Positions 38,276 to 46,162 of a DNA stretch of 64,000 nt are shown piece by piece (the stretch's first letter is position 1; every line of letters begins with the position of its first letter). The notes beneath the pieces were generated by a model. It saw only the letters and a list, made by a program, of their open reading frames with translations, was not told where the DNA came from and searched no databases. This DNA comes from Peribacillus sp. ACCC06369 (GTDB lineage Bacteria > Bacillota > Bacilli > Bacillales > DSM-1321), in NCBI RefSeq assembly GCF_030348945.1, contig NZ_JAUCEN010000002.1, positions 2,542,001-2,606,000 on the forward strand, given 5' to 3'. The position numbers and the translations under genes are program-made.

Positions 38276-38466
38276 AGCTGCGTTGTTCGTAATGATAATT
38301 AAGTTTTAACCTTTAAGCTGTAATAGGGAGTTTTACATCGAAACAGGAATGTTATGCCTCGTCACTGACTTGGACAACAGGATTGTTTCTGCAAACACCC
38401 ACTTTGAGGAGTGGTGGTTTAAAACTTTCTTACTTGAATACGGCAATGGCGGCTTACCTTTTTTAA
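38276..38466 (+). ncRNA. Candidate structured RNA of about 190 nt (6S-like layout)
   Basis: No reading frame fits, yet the stretch is bracketed by a promoter and a T run. TAAGCTG (38314) can close with CGGCTTA (38450). Inside are a CACC.ACT/AGTGGTG hairpin (about 38396-38418) and smaller stems around a large open centre. The length and long-rod-with-bubble shape would fit a 6S RNA, but I cannot confirm the family; another ncRNA is equally possible. A second terminator follows at 38472. Confidence 0.4.
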
Positions 38467-38471
38467 ATTAG

Positions 38472-38502
38472 AAACCAGTTCCTTAACGGAACTGGTTTTT
38501 TG
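38472..38502 (+). terminator. Strong intrinsic terminator
   Basis: AACCAGTTCC/GGAACTGGTT perfect stem, five-base loop, T run. No protein gene lies upstream on this strand for 1 kb, so it must end a non-coding transcript. Confidence 0.85.
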
Positions 38503-38721
38503 TTGTCTATACGTATGTCCAGATACGTTATAGCTAGTTGTATTTAAGGATATTTCAGAAAACATATATCCCTTGTATTGTCTTGGATCATTTTAAAGCT
38601 TTAATTTATTATGAAAGTTTTTATTGAAATATCAGATAATTAGCCATTATAATAATAATTAGATAACTAAGTTCACTATTTGTATAAAAGATGAGTGTAT
38701 CGATGTTTTTTTTAAGTATTA

Positions 38722-38735
38722 CGTAAGCGCTGTCA
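38722..38735 (+). promoter_or_regulatory. cre-like CcpA site before the MFS gene
   Basis: CGTAAGCGCTGTCA fits the cre consensus at 12 of 14 positions and lies 44 bases before the start codon, a position that would give catabolite repression. Confidence 0.45.
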
Positions 38736-38778
38736 TTTTGAGAGATTTATTGTAGTCACCTGGAGAGGAGAAAATTTT

Positions 38779-40146
38779 ATGGCAAGAATTAATACGACTG
38801 AGGTAATTAGCAACAGTAAGTTCAACCGCTTTCATTTTGGATTGCTGGCATGGTGTTTTATCATTATCCTTTTTGACGGCTATGACCTTGTCGTTTACGG
38901 AACGGTCGTCCCGCTATTGACAGAGGAGTGGAACCTTACTTCCGTGGAAGCTGGGGCTATGGGCAGCTACGGTCTATTTGGAATGTTGTTCGGGGCCATT
39001 TTCTTTGGTACATTAGCAGATCGGATTGGCAGAAAAAACGTAATAGCGATTACACTGATTTTATTTAGTTTGTTTACGCTTTTATGTGGATTTGCGAATA
39101 CGCCTACAATGTTTTCGACTTTTAGGTTTTTAGCGGGATTAGGTCTTGGGGGCATTATGCCGAACGTCATTGCCTTATTGACGGATTATGCACCGAAAAG
39201 GATGCGGAGCATGGTCGTTTCGATTGTTTTGTGCGGTTATTCATTCGGAGGGATGCTTGCACCGATACTGGGTATCCTGGTTATGCCGACATTAGGTTGG
39301 GAATCAATATTCTGGTTTGCAGGAATACCATTGTTATTTTTACCCTTCATGATGAAACGTTTACCAGAGGCTTCGACGCATCTGATCAGAGTTAACAGAA
39401 AAGAGGAGTTAATCAGGATATTATCCAGGGTCAGTCCGGAGAGTGAATTCGACATCAAGGACGAAATTGTAGATGTGAAAAAAACGGATACCAATATGCC
39501 GATTGTTGGATTGTTTAAGGATTCCCGTGCCCTGAGCACGTTGATGTTCTGGATCGCCTTTTTCATGTGCCTATTGATGGTATATGGATTGAATACATGG
39601 CTTCCAAAGCTAATGATCGAGGCAGGGTATGCGCTGAATTCAAGCTTAGGTTTCTTGATCGTTCTTCAAGGGGGAGCTATCATAGGCACGCTTATCATCG
39701 CTAAACTTTGTGATCGTTATGGATCCAAGAAAATGCTTGTGCCGATGTATGCGCTTGGGGCAGTCAGTTTGACTCTATTGGGAATGGGTGGAAGTTCCTT
39801 CGTGATTTACACATTGGTAGCGATTGCAGGAGCCTGTACCATTGGTGCCCAAAACCTAGTACAAGCCTATGTTTCCCAGTACTATCCACCAAATATTAGA
39901 TCGACTGCACTAGGAGTGGCATCTGGAATCGGAAGGATCGGCGGTATGCTTGGACCCATTCTTGGCGGATTCTTATTATCCATCTCGCTACCCATCCAAT
40001 TGAATTTCATTGCCTTCGCCATTCCGGGTCTCATTGCCGCGGTAGCTTTATCATTCGTTCCAGTGAAAATAGCTTATTACAAAAATGATCATAAGGAACA
40101 AACTGAAGAAATGGCGGTAGAGTCCAATAAAATGAATATCATGTAA
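38779..40146 (+). CDS. MFS transporter, aromatic acid:H+ symporter (AAHS) family
   Basis: 455 residues; GAGAGGAG upstream of ATG. Twelve predicted membrane helices. TM1 has the AAHS signature DGYDLVVYG (about residues 34-42); the 2-3 loop has ADRIGRKN. The central loop and the second half (LCDRYGSKK, then GGMLGPILGG) fit the family. Members import benzoate, protocatechuate, vanillate and similar acids by proton symport. No aromatic catabolic gene is nearby, so the substrate is open. A cre-like site in front suggests carbon catabolite repression. Confidence 0.8.
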   Translation: MARINTTEVISNSKFNRFHFGLLAWCFIIILFDGYDLVVYGTVVPLLTEEWNLTSVEAGAMGSYGLFGMLFGAIFFGTLADRIGRKNVIAITLILFSLFTLLCGFANTPTMFSTFRFLAGLGLGGIMPNVIALLTDYAPKRMRSMVVSIVLCGYSFGGMLAPILGILVMPTLGWESIFWFAGIPLLFLPFMMKRLPEASTHLIRVNRKEELIRILSRVSPESEFDIKDEIVDVKKTDTNMPIVGLFKDSRALSTLMFWIAFFMCLLMVYGLNTWLPKLMIEAGYALNSSLGFLIVLQGGAIIGTLIIAKLCDRYGSKKMLVPMYALGAVSLTLLGMGGSSFVIYTLVAIAGACTIGAQNLVQAYVSQYYPPNIRSTALGVASGIGRIGGMLGPILGGFLLSISLPIQLNFIAFAIPGLIAAVALSFVPVKIAYYKNDHKEQTEEMAVESNKMNIM

Positions 40147-40453
40147 AATCAAATGCATGAAATGTCAGTGAAGGGATACCTAGCTGTCATTTTATGTATA
40201 ATTACCTTCTATTATCGGAGTCATGGTTCCTATCAAAATTATGCAAATTGACAAGTCTTGGCGTTTGTCCTGCGCTAGAAGAAATCGATTGTAAGGATAT
40301 AAATATGGATAACCCATAAATGTTCATAATTTCGCAATACGATTCACTCCATTATATAAAGAATAAATGTTAGAATAATGGTACGGATAATTAATTCCTC
40401 CTTAAAGTGGAGCGAAATAGAAATTACCTCATCTTTTGAGAGGAGTCATTACT
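40147..40453 (+). other. Intergenic region, no gene seen
   Basis: About 300 bases. Possible short hairpins only; no supported frame. Confidence 0.45.
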
Positions 40454-40642
40454 TTGAAATTTTTAAAACATATTATTTTTTGGTTATGCATTATAGGGAC
40501 ATTATTTTCTATGATTTATTTCTTTGTAGCGGACGTTCCGTTATATATAAAATTAATAGGCGGAGCCATCATCCTTTATCTTGGTTATGATCTAATAACT
40601 GAATCAAAGGAAAGAAAGCGTAAAGAAGCCTTGGAAGCTTGA
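40454..40642 (+). CDS. Small two-helix membrane protein
   Basis: 62 residues from TTG at 40454, eight bases after GAGAGGAG; the longer frame from 40436 would start inside the binding site. Two hydrophobic helices (about residues 7-25 and 31-47) and a basic, acidic-ended tail (KERKRKEALEA). No family recognised. Followed by a terminator that was split by a miniature element. Confidence 0.6.
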   Translation: MKFLKHIIFWLCIIGTLFSMIYFFVADVPLYIKLIGGAIILYLGYDLITESKERKRKEALEA

Positions 40643-40658
40643 TCCTATCTTAGGTAAA

Positions 40659-40681
40659 AGCCCTCTTTTGATAAGAGGGCT
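40659..40681 (+). terminator. Terminator hairpin, left duplicate without T tract
   Basis: AGCCCTCTT/AAGAGGGCT stem. The identical 23 bases recur at 41118-41140, where the T tract remains. The left copy lost its T tract to the inserted element. Confidence 0.9.
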
Positions 40682-41117
40682 CAGACTGTAGTCAAACTCG
40701 ATGAAAATCGAGTTTGACTACAGTTTTTTTATGGCTTGTACAATTTGAACGTTGATTGGAACGCAAGGCCTCGCTTTTCGCTGGCGGTCCGGGCACCTCC
40801 TCGGCTTGTGCCCGCAGGAGTCTCGTACCTTCCTCTCTAATCAACTTTTAGATAGAAACCCTACCTGAGGAGTTGAAGGTGTTGCTTTGAATCAGTTGTT
40901 TCGGGTACATCACTTGATGAAAGATGCGTTTTCAGGGCCGCTTTCTCCTACAGTCATTTTAAGCGACGCTTTAAAGATACAGACCTGTCCGAAAAGATTT
41001 TCTATAGACTCTTAATGATAGCTGCTGGTTCGAAAGGAAACACGAGCGTATCAAGGAATCATGTATAAAAAGGATCCTCATCACCTCAAGTTCTGAACCC
41101 CTTTTGTCTACAAACTG
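40682..41117 (+). mobile_element. Miniature inverted-repeat element inserted in a terminator (copy 1)
   Basis: 436 bases with no protein frame. Ends are imperfect inverted repeats: CAGACTGTAGTCAAA on the left, CAGTTTGTAGACAAA reading in from the right. It is flanked by exact 23-base direct copies of the host terminator hairpin. At its left end it brings its own 17-base perfect hairpin (arms 40686-40702 and 40707-40723) with seven T, a new terminator. Its interior (about 40750-40860) contains the CTCCTGCGGG-type sequence known as a dispersed repeat in Bacillus genomes. Confidence 0.85.
40686..40731 (+). terminator. Intrinsic terminator carried by the miniature element
   Basis: Seventeen-base perfect stem, GAAA loop, seven T, immediately inside the left end of the element. 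It can replace the terminator function that insertion broke. Confidence 0.85.
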
Positions 41118-41146
41118 AGCCCTCTTTTGATAAGAGGGCTTTTTGG
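41118..41146 (+). terminator. Terminator hairpin, right duplicate with T tract
   Basis: Same 23-base hairpin as 40659-40681, followed by TTTTTGG. Confidence 0.85.
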
Positions 41147-41213
41147 CGTATCAAAAAGGGTGCAATCCTTAGTTTAATAGTATGACCATCGGAATTCGGA
41201 GGGGGAAAATTGT

Positions 41214-41327
41214 ATGTCCCGAGTGACAGCAAACTTGTCAATAATGGGAAACTGATTACTGTTCACAAGTGTTTTTATAATTGCTTGGATCGTAGACAAG
41301 ATAGGTAGCAAAAAGGTTTCGATTTAG
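41214..41327 (+). pseudogene. Remnant of an MFS transporter
   Basis: GGAGGGGG precedes ATG. The 38-codon frame with one TGA reads MSRVTANLSIMGN, then LLFTSVFIIAWIVDKIGSKK, a membrane helix followed by the D-K-x-G-x-K-K loop typical of MFS proteins. The rest is gone. Confidence 0.45.
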
Positions 41328-41420
41328 AAATGGTAATTCTCAGTGTCATCCATTCACCATTCAAAGCTATACGTACAAATTATTCGATATATTACTCTGG
41401 AATTTCAAAATAATAACAAA

Positions 41421-41457
41421 AGAAAGCGTTGACATCCTCGAAACGACAACTTATTAT
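41421..41457 (+). promoter_or_regulatory. Sigma-A promoter with overlapping cre-like site (arabinoside operon)
   Basis: TTGACA (41429), 17-base spacer, TATTAT (41452). AGAAAGCGTTGACA (41421-41434) matches the cre consensus at 12 of 14 positions and overlaps the -35 box, so CcpA would block RNA polymerase when glucose is present. Confidence 0.55.
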
Positions 41458-41678
41458 TTAATTATACGGATGAATATTAAGAAAATTTGATATTTTCTAA
41501 AATTAGTCCGTATGAATTGCGAATCTATTTATCATTAAGATTATTGGGTCGGAGCAAAAAATTATTATAAACACAATAGGGGGTGGTGTTTTTTCTCTGC
41601 CGGCATGAAAAAATTCCATATCGTAGATAAATACAACTAGATTCAAAGAATAGACGTAAACAAAAAGGAGACTAAAAT

Positions 41679-42662
41679 ATGAATACAATGCAAACTTATA
41701 AGAACCCAATTGTTGAACAAAGAGCAGATCCTTGGGTATATAAGCATTCGGATAACTATTATTATTTTGTTGCATCCGTACCAGAATATGACCGACTTGA
41801 AATCAGGCGATCTAAAACTATTCAAGGAATAGGTAAAGCAGAGGCTATTACTGTCTGGAGAAAAAATGAGACTGGACCGCAAAGCTCACTGATTTGGGCT
41901 CCAGAACTTCATTTTATAAAGGGAAAGTGGTACATCTACTTCGCTGCGGCGAGAACCGATCAACCAGTTAACGGAACGTTCGACCACCGAATGTTTGTAC
42001 TTGAGAATGAAAGTCCTGATCCTTTAAAGGGAGAATGGATACATAAGGGACAAGTTAAGACAGAATGGGAAACTTTTTCTTTAGATGCTACCGCTTTTGA
42101 ACATAATGGTATTTTATATTATGTATGGGCTCAAAGGGATTTGAATATTAAAGGTAATTCCAATATATATATTGCGGAAATGGAAAATCCTTGGACAATT
42201 AAGGGTCCACAGGTAATGCTTTCAAAGCCTGAATTACCTTGGGAGACCATTGGTTTCCATGTTAATGAGGGTCCAGCAATTCTTAAAAGAAATGGAAAGG
42301 TTTTCATTACTTATTCATGCAGTGCAACAGATCATAATTATTGCATGGGTTTACTTACGGCTGAGGAAGATAGTGATTTGTTAAACCCTGCTTCTTGGAC
42401 TAAATCCCCAACTCCCGTTTTTCAAAGTGCACCGGAAAATGGACAATATGGACCAGGTCATAATAGCTTTACAGTTTCAGAGGATGGGAGTGAAGATATT
42501 TTAATTTACCATGCTCGTAATTATACCGAAATTGAAGGGGATCCCTTGTATGATCCAAATCGTCATACACGGGCACAAGTATTTAACTGGAACCAGGATG
42601 GCTCTCCAAACTTTGGGATCCCAGTACCGGATGAGGTGAATAAAAGTAAAAGTAAAAGCTAA
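41679..42662 (+). CDS. Glycoside hydrolase family 43 enzyme, likely alpha-L-arabinofuranosidase
   Basis: 327 residues; AAAAGGAG upstream of ATG. Five-bladed propeller hallmarks of GH43: catalytic base in RADPWV (D17), the transition-state aspartate in FSLDATAFE, and the acid in HVNEGPAIL. WAPELHFI and GPGHNSF are also present. There is no signal peptide, so it acts inside the cell on imported short arabino- or xylo-oligosaccharides. It heads an operon with the LacY-like symporter and is followed by a truncated secreted arabinanase. Confidence 0.85.
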   Translation: MNTMQTYKNPIVEQRADPWVYKHSDNYYYFVASVPEYDRLEIRRSKTIQGIGKAEAITVWRKNETGPQSSLIWAPELHFIKGKWYIYFAAARTDQPVNGTFDHRMFVLENESPDPLKGEWIHKGQVKTEWETFSLDATAFEHNGILYYVWAQRDLNIKGNSNIYIAEMENPWTIKGPQVMLSKPELPWETIGFHVNEGPAILKRNGKVFITYSCSATDHNYCMGLLTAEEDSDLLNPASWTKSPTPVFQSAPENGQYGPGHNSFTVSEDGSEDILIYHARNYTEIEGDPLYDPNRHTRAQVFNWNQDGSPNFGIPVPDEVNKSKSKS

Positions 42663-42687
42663 AGATGAAATATTAAAATTCAGCTTG

Positions 42688-42717
42688 GAATCTTTCTACA
42701 ATGCCGTGGAAAGATTC
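42688..42717 (+). terminator. Hairpin between the GH43 and symporter genes
   Basis: Perfect GAATCTTTC/GAAAGATTC stem with a 12-base loop and no T run. It may limit read-through or protect the upstream mRNA. Confidence 0.5.
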
Positions 42718-42783
42718 GCTTGCATTTTAGTATGGTTAAATTCATTCAAATGCATGTCTTATAATAAGTAAAGGGGACTTTAT

Positions 42784-44034
42784 ATGAATGTTTCTAAAGG
42801 TTTTTGGAATTTTGGAGGACTATTTTATTTTTACTTTATTATTTGGGCAATCGTTCTTGGTTTCCTCCCATTATGGTTAGAAGATGTTGCCGGACTTAAC
42901 CCAAGTGAAACAGGCATTGTTTTTTCATCGATGTCATTAATTGCACTATGTTATCAACCTTTTTTAGGAATCATTTCAGATAAATTGGGATTCAAAAAAA
43001 ACTTATTTTGGGTCGTCGTAATCCTTTTAATGTTCATGGGGCCTTTCTTCAGCTTCCTTTATGCCCCATTACTTAAAGCGAATATAGTTATAGGAGCAAT
43101 TATAGGAAGCGTATACCTTAGTGCAGTATTCAACGGCGGGGTGGGGGTTGTTGAATCCTATATAGAAAGAGTGAGTCGTAATAATGGTTTTGAATATGGC
43201 AGGGTAAGGTTATTCGGATCTATAGCAGGGGCTACGGCCTCATTGATTGGGGGAGTAATGTTTGTAAAAAACCCAAATTCAATTTTTTGGTTTGCATCAG
43301 GTGCTGCGGTTTTTTTAGCTGTCTTATTATTTACGGCTAAAATAGAAGGTCAAGACCATATCAAGTCAGGAGGCTCGAAGGATAAAGGAAATGAAATTAG
43401 TAAAAAAGCTGTTCTTTCGATATTTAAAATAAAGAGCTTCTGGTACCTTTCATTCTTAATAATCGGCACGGCCGCCATATATGATGTGTTCGATCAACAG
43501 TTTCCTAACTATTATGTACAATTCTTTTCTTCTAAAGAATATGGAACGGATATATTTAGTAAGCTAGTCTCCATTCAAGTTGGACTTGAAGCCATATTAA
43601 TGATTTTTGCCCCTGTGATCGTAAATAAAATGGGTGCTAAAAATGGGCTCATTCTTTTCGGTGTATTAACTTTCGTTCGTATTTTTGGAAGTGCAATAGC
43701 TACGGGCCCTGTTCTCTTATCAATATTCAGGTTGATTGCAGCTTTTGAAATGCCCTTACTCTTAGTTTCCATTTTTAAATACATTACAGGAGTATTTGAT
43801 ACTAGACTAAGCGCAACCATTTATTTACTGGCATTTAATTTTGCGAAACAGAGTGCCATTACTATTTTTTCTTCCGTAGCGGGTAGTATGTATTCATTCA
43901 TGGGTTTCCAAAACACATATTATTGCTTAAGTGCAGTTGTTTTACTTGTTACCCTTATTTCTTACTTTACTCTATCAAATGACAAAAAAATTCAAATGGA
44001 AATTAAACCGCCCCTTTATAGTGCTACTAACTAA
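42784..44034 (+). CDS. MFS oligosaccharide:H+ symporter (LacY-like)
   Basis: 416 residues; AAAGGGGA upstream of ATG. Twelve membrane helices. LacY-family landmarks are the N-terminal FWNFGGLFYFYFIIWA, the YGRVRLFGSIAGA segment between helices 4 and 5, and YDVFDQQFPNYYVQFF in helix 7. The family imports disaccharides and oligosaccharides with protons. Position after a cytoplasmic GH43 enzyme suggests arabino-oligosaccharide uptake. Confidence 0.85.
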   Translation: MNVSKGFWNFGGLFYFYFIIWAIVLGFLPLWLEDVAGLNPSETGIVFSSMSLIALCYQPFLGIISDKLGFKKNLFWVVVILLMFMGPFFSFLYAPLLKANIVIGAIIGSVYLSAVFNGGVGVVESYIERVSRNNGFEYGRVRLFGSIAGATASLIGGVMFVKNPNSIFWFASGAAVFLAVLLFTAKIEGQDHIKSGGSKDKGNEISKKAVLSIFKIKSFWYLSFLIIGTAAIYDVFDQQFPNYYVQFFSSKEYGTDIFSKLVSIQVGLEAILMIFAPVIVNKMGAKNGLILFGVLTFVRIFGSAIATGPVLLSIFRLIAAFEMPLLLVSIFKYITGVFDTRLSATIYLLAFNFAKQSAITIFSSVAGSMYSFMGFQNTYYCLSAVVLLVTLISYFTLSNDKKIQMEIKPPLYSATN

Positions 44035-44129
44035 TAAACATGAGTTGTATTCCAATTGGGAACCAGTTAATGAAAAGATTATCATGAATTATGTATGCGT
44101 TTTCAAATATATATTTAAAGGAGGGGATT

Positions 44130-44357
44130 ATGGGAAAGTACAAAACATTTTCAGTTTTGATTTTTACTTTATTCATTACTTTTTCAGCAGGTAACGCTGC
44201 ATCAGCGAGTAATTGGGCATTAATCGGTGATACGCTTATTCATGATCCATCGATAATTAAAGAAGGGAATACCTGGTATACATTTGGGACGGGGTTAGTA
44301 GGTGAGAATGGAATCAGGGTGCGGATTCCCAAGGGTGGCCAACATACTAGCATGTAA
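44130..44357 (+). pseudogene. 5' fragment of a secreted arabinan endo-1,5-arabinosidase
   Basis: AAAGGAGGGG precedes ATG. A signal peptide (about residues 1-27) is followed by WALIGDTLIHDPSIIKEGN and TWYTFGTG, the start of a GH43 arabinanase with its HDPS catalytic base. Homology stops after about 65 codons and the frame ends in unrelated sequence. The remaining 240 or so residues are lost. The adjoining 44390-44564 is a repeat-element remnant, the likely cause of the deletion. Confidence 0.65.
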
Positions 44358-44389
44358 GATTACTCCCCTGATTTTTTACTGTTTTATAC

Positions 44390-44564
44390 GGTACAAGATT
44401 GAAGCATTTGCGACACTCCTGCAAGAAAAACCGGCTAGCAGAGACACCAAGACGCTTGGCAGACAGTCGGCGGAAAGGTAGCGGGCTTCTGAAAGGCTGG
44501 AACGTTTTTTAAAATAAAAAAACTGCAGGCTAACTCGCTTTTCTTTGAGTTTGTCTACAGTCTG
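44390..44564. mobile_element. Remnant of the miniature inverted-repeat element (copy 3)
   Basis: The right end, TTTGTCTACAGTCTG at 44550-44564, matches the ends of copies 1 and 2. The interior (about 44400-44510) is a worn form of the dispersed CTCCTGC.GGAAA Bacillus repeat. The right end abuts a terminator hairpin at 44565. No left end or left hairpin copy is found, so the left part was deleted together with the arabinanase gene. Confidence 0.65.
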
Positions 44565-44593
44565 ATTAAAGGGCCTTAGGCCCTTTAATTTTT
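44565..44593. terminator. Terminator hairpin next to the element remnant
   Basis: ATTAAAGGGCC/GGCCCTTTAAT perfect stem, three-base loop, then T on the plus strand. It lies directly after the ynfA-like stop codon. Confidence 0.8.
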
Positions 44594-44920
44594 TTACTGT
44601 CTAGGTCCCCATATCATGATTGAAACCCCGGCTAGACAGATTACTGATCCAATCCAATCATATAAATCAGGAGTTTTCTTATCAATGCCCCATCCCCATA
44701 AAACCGATAAAACAATGAAAACCCCGCCATATGCAGCATATATACGTCCAAAAGTAGGGAACGTTTGGAAAGTTGCAATGATACCGTATAATACCAACCC
44801 GAAACCTCCGGCTAAACCAATATAAATGGATTTACCCTCCCTTAACCAAAGCCAAATAAGGTAGCCACCACCAATTTCCGCCAGTCCTGCCATAAGGAAT
44901 ATTACTGTAGTAACTAACAT
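44594..44920 (-). CDS. YnfA/UPF0060 family membrane protein
   Basis: 108 residues, the usual family length, from ATG at 44920 (GTGAGGT upstream) rather than GTG at 44935. Four membrane helices with the family landmarks [41 protein letters not shown] and [18 protein letters not shown] small SMR-like protein of uncertain transport role. Monocistronic. Confidence 0.9.
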   Translation of the reverse strand: MLVTTVIFLMAGLAEIGGGYLIWLWLREGKSIYIGLAGGFGLVLYGIIATFQTFPTFGRIYAAYGGVFIVLSVLWGWGIDKKTPDLYDWIGSVICLAGVSIMIWGPRQ

Positions 44921-45068
44921 ATATGTATACCTCACTTTCTCGTTGAAATTTTACCATATTTGAAACTGTACATGATCATACTTAACGGTGTACTTAATCT
45001 ATATCTTTTGAAAAAAGTGAAAACCGCATGAACGTTAACTGCAGCATTTTAATTCAAAGGAGGAATTT

Positions 45069-45146
45069 ATGCCAACTTTATCTTTTAACTCTAACTTGGG
45101 TTGCAATACAGATGCAAAGGGTACTATACCTAAAAAGGAAATATAG
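45069..45146 (+). CDS. Possible 25-residue peptide upstream of an EamA transporter
   Basis: AAAGGAGG is five to six bases before ATG, an excellent signal. The 25-codon frame (MPTLSFNSNLGCNTDAKG..., ends PKKEI) stops 24 bases before the transporter start. It may be a leader peptide or a small secreted peptide handled by the transporter; it could also be a decayed stump. Confidence 0.35.
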   Translation: MPTLSFNSNLGCNTDAKGTIPKKEI

Positions 45147-45170
45147 TAATCTAGTTAAGGAGTTGCATCC

Positions 45171-46124
45171 ATGAAATCCCGAACTTTTGCATACATGTTA
45201 GCCATCTTTCATGCAAGTATTGTCGGCCTATCTTTCTTATTCACCAAAATGGCCATTGTGGAATCGAATCCGCTTGATACTTTGGCGTTCCGATTCACCG
45301 TTTCTTTCGTCATCATTTTATTCCTTGTTGCCGTTAAAGTCATTAAAGTGAACTATTCATGGGAGTCGGTTAAAAATCTGGTCCCGCTATCCTTGTTATT
45401 CCCAACTCTTTTCTTTGCCTTTCAAACTTTCGGACTTAAGTATTCACAATCCACAGATGCTGGAATTCTATCTGCAGTCACTCCAATTCTAACATTGATG
45501 ATAGCTGGATATTTCCTGAAGGAGAAAACATCTTTATATCAAAAGCTTTCGATTATCTTGTCTGTAATTGGGGTCATTTTTATTTTCGTGGTGAAAGGGA
45601 GTACGATCAATTTTTCTGACATGCTTGGGATGGTGTTGATCTTGCTATCCTGTATAGCAACCGCATGTTATACAACGATGACCCGTTCACTTGCCAAGGA
45701 TTTTACACCTGGTGAAATGTCCTTTTTCATGATGGGAACAGGCTTTGTCATTTTTAACGTGGCCGCACTTTTCACCCATCTAAAACAAGGAACGATGCCG
45801 GAATTTTTTACACCATGGTCGAGCATGGAATTCATCAGTTCCATTTTGTATCTGGGAATATTGGCTTCATTGGTCACTTCGTTATTATCCAATACGATTT
45901 TATCAAAGATCAAAGCGTCCCAAATGAGCGTATTTGCAAATCTTTCCACAGTTGTCACGATTGCTGCAGGAGCTCTCATTCTTGATGAAAAGATTACGAT
46001 CTACGATATATTGGGGTCGATACTAATCATTTTAGGTGTAATAGGCACGAATTATTTTGGCGGGAAGAAAGAGCATTCGATAAAAGTGAATCTTGAATAT
46101 AAAGGGGAACAAAGTGCGAAATGA
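45171..46124 (+). CDS. DMT-superfamily transporter, two EamA domains
   Basis: 317 residues with ten membrane helices in two EamA repeats (about 8-140 and 150-295). The end-of-repeat signature appears as YSQSTDAGILSAVTPILTLM and IKASQMSVFANLSTVVTI. AAGGAG lies upstream. Such proteins export metabolites such as amino acids or are general drug/metabolite carriers. Substrate unknown. Confidence 0.85.
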   Translation: MKSRTFAYMLAIFHASIVGLSFLFTKMAIVESNPLDTLAFRFTVSFVIILFLVAVKVIKVNYSWESVKNLVPLSLLFPTLFFAFQTFGLKYSQSTDAGILSAVTPILTLMIAGYFLKEKTSLYQKLSIILSVIGVIFIFVVKGSTINFSDMLGMVLILLSCIATACYTTMTRSLAKDFTPGEMSFFMMGTGFVIFNVAALFTHLKQGTMPEFFTPWSSMEFISSILYLGILASLVTSLLSNTILSKIKASQMSVFANLSTVVTIAAGALILDEKITIYDILGSILIILGVIGTNYFGGKKEHSIKVNLEYKGEQSAK

Positions 46125-46126
46125 AT

Positions 46127-46162
46127 AAAAATGGTCCATCCCATTCGGGAAGGACCATTTTT
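46127..46162. terminator. Bidirectional terminator between convergent genes
   Basis: AAAATGGTCC/GGACCATTTT stem with T and A tracts on either side. Confidence 0.85.
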
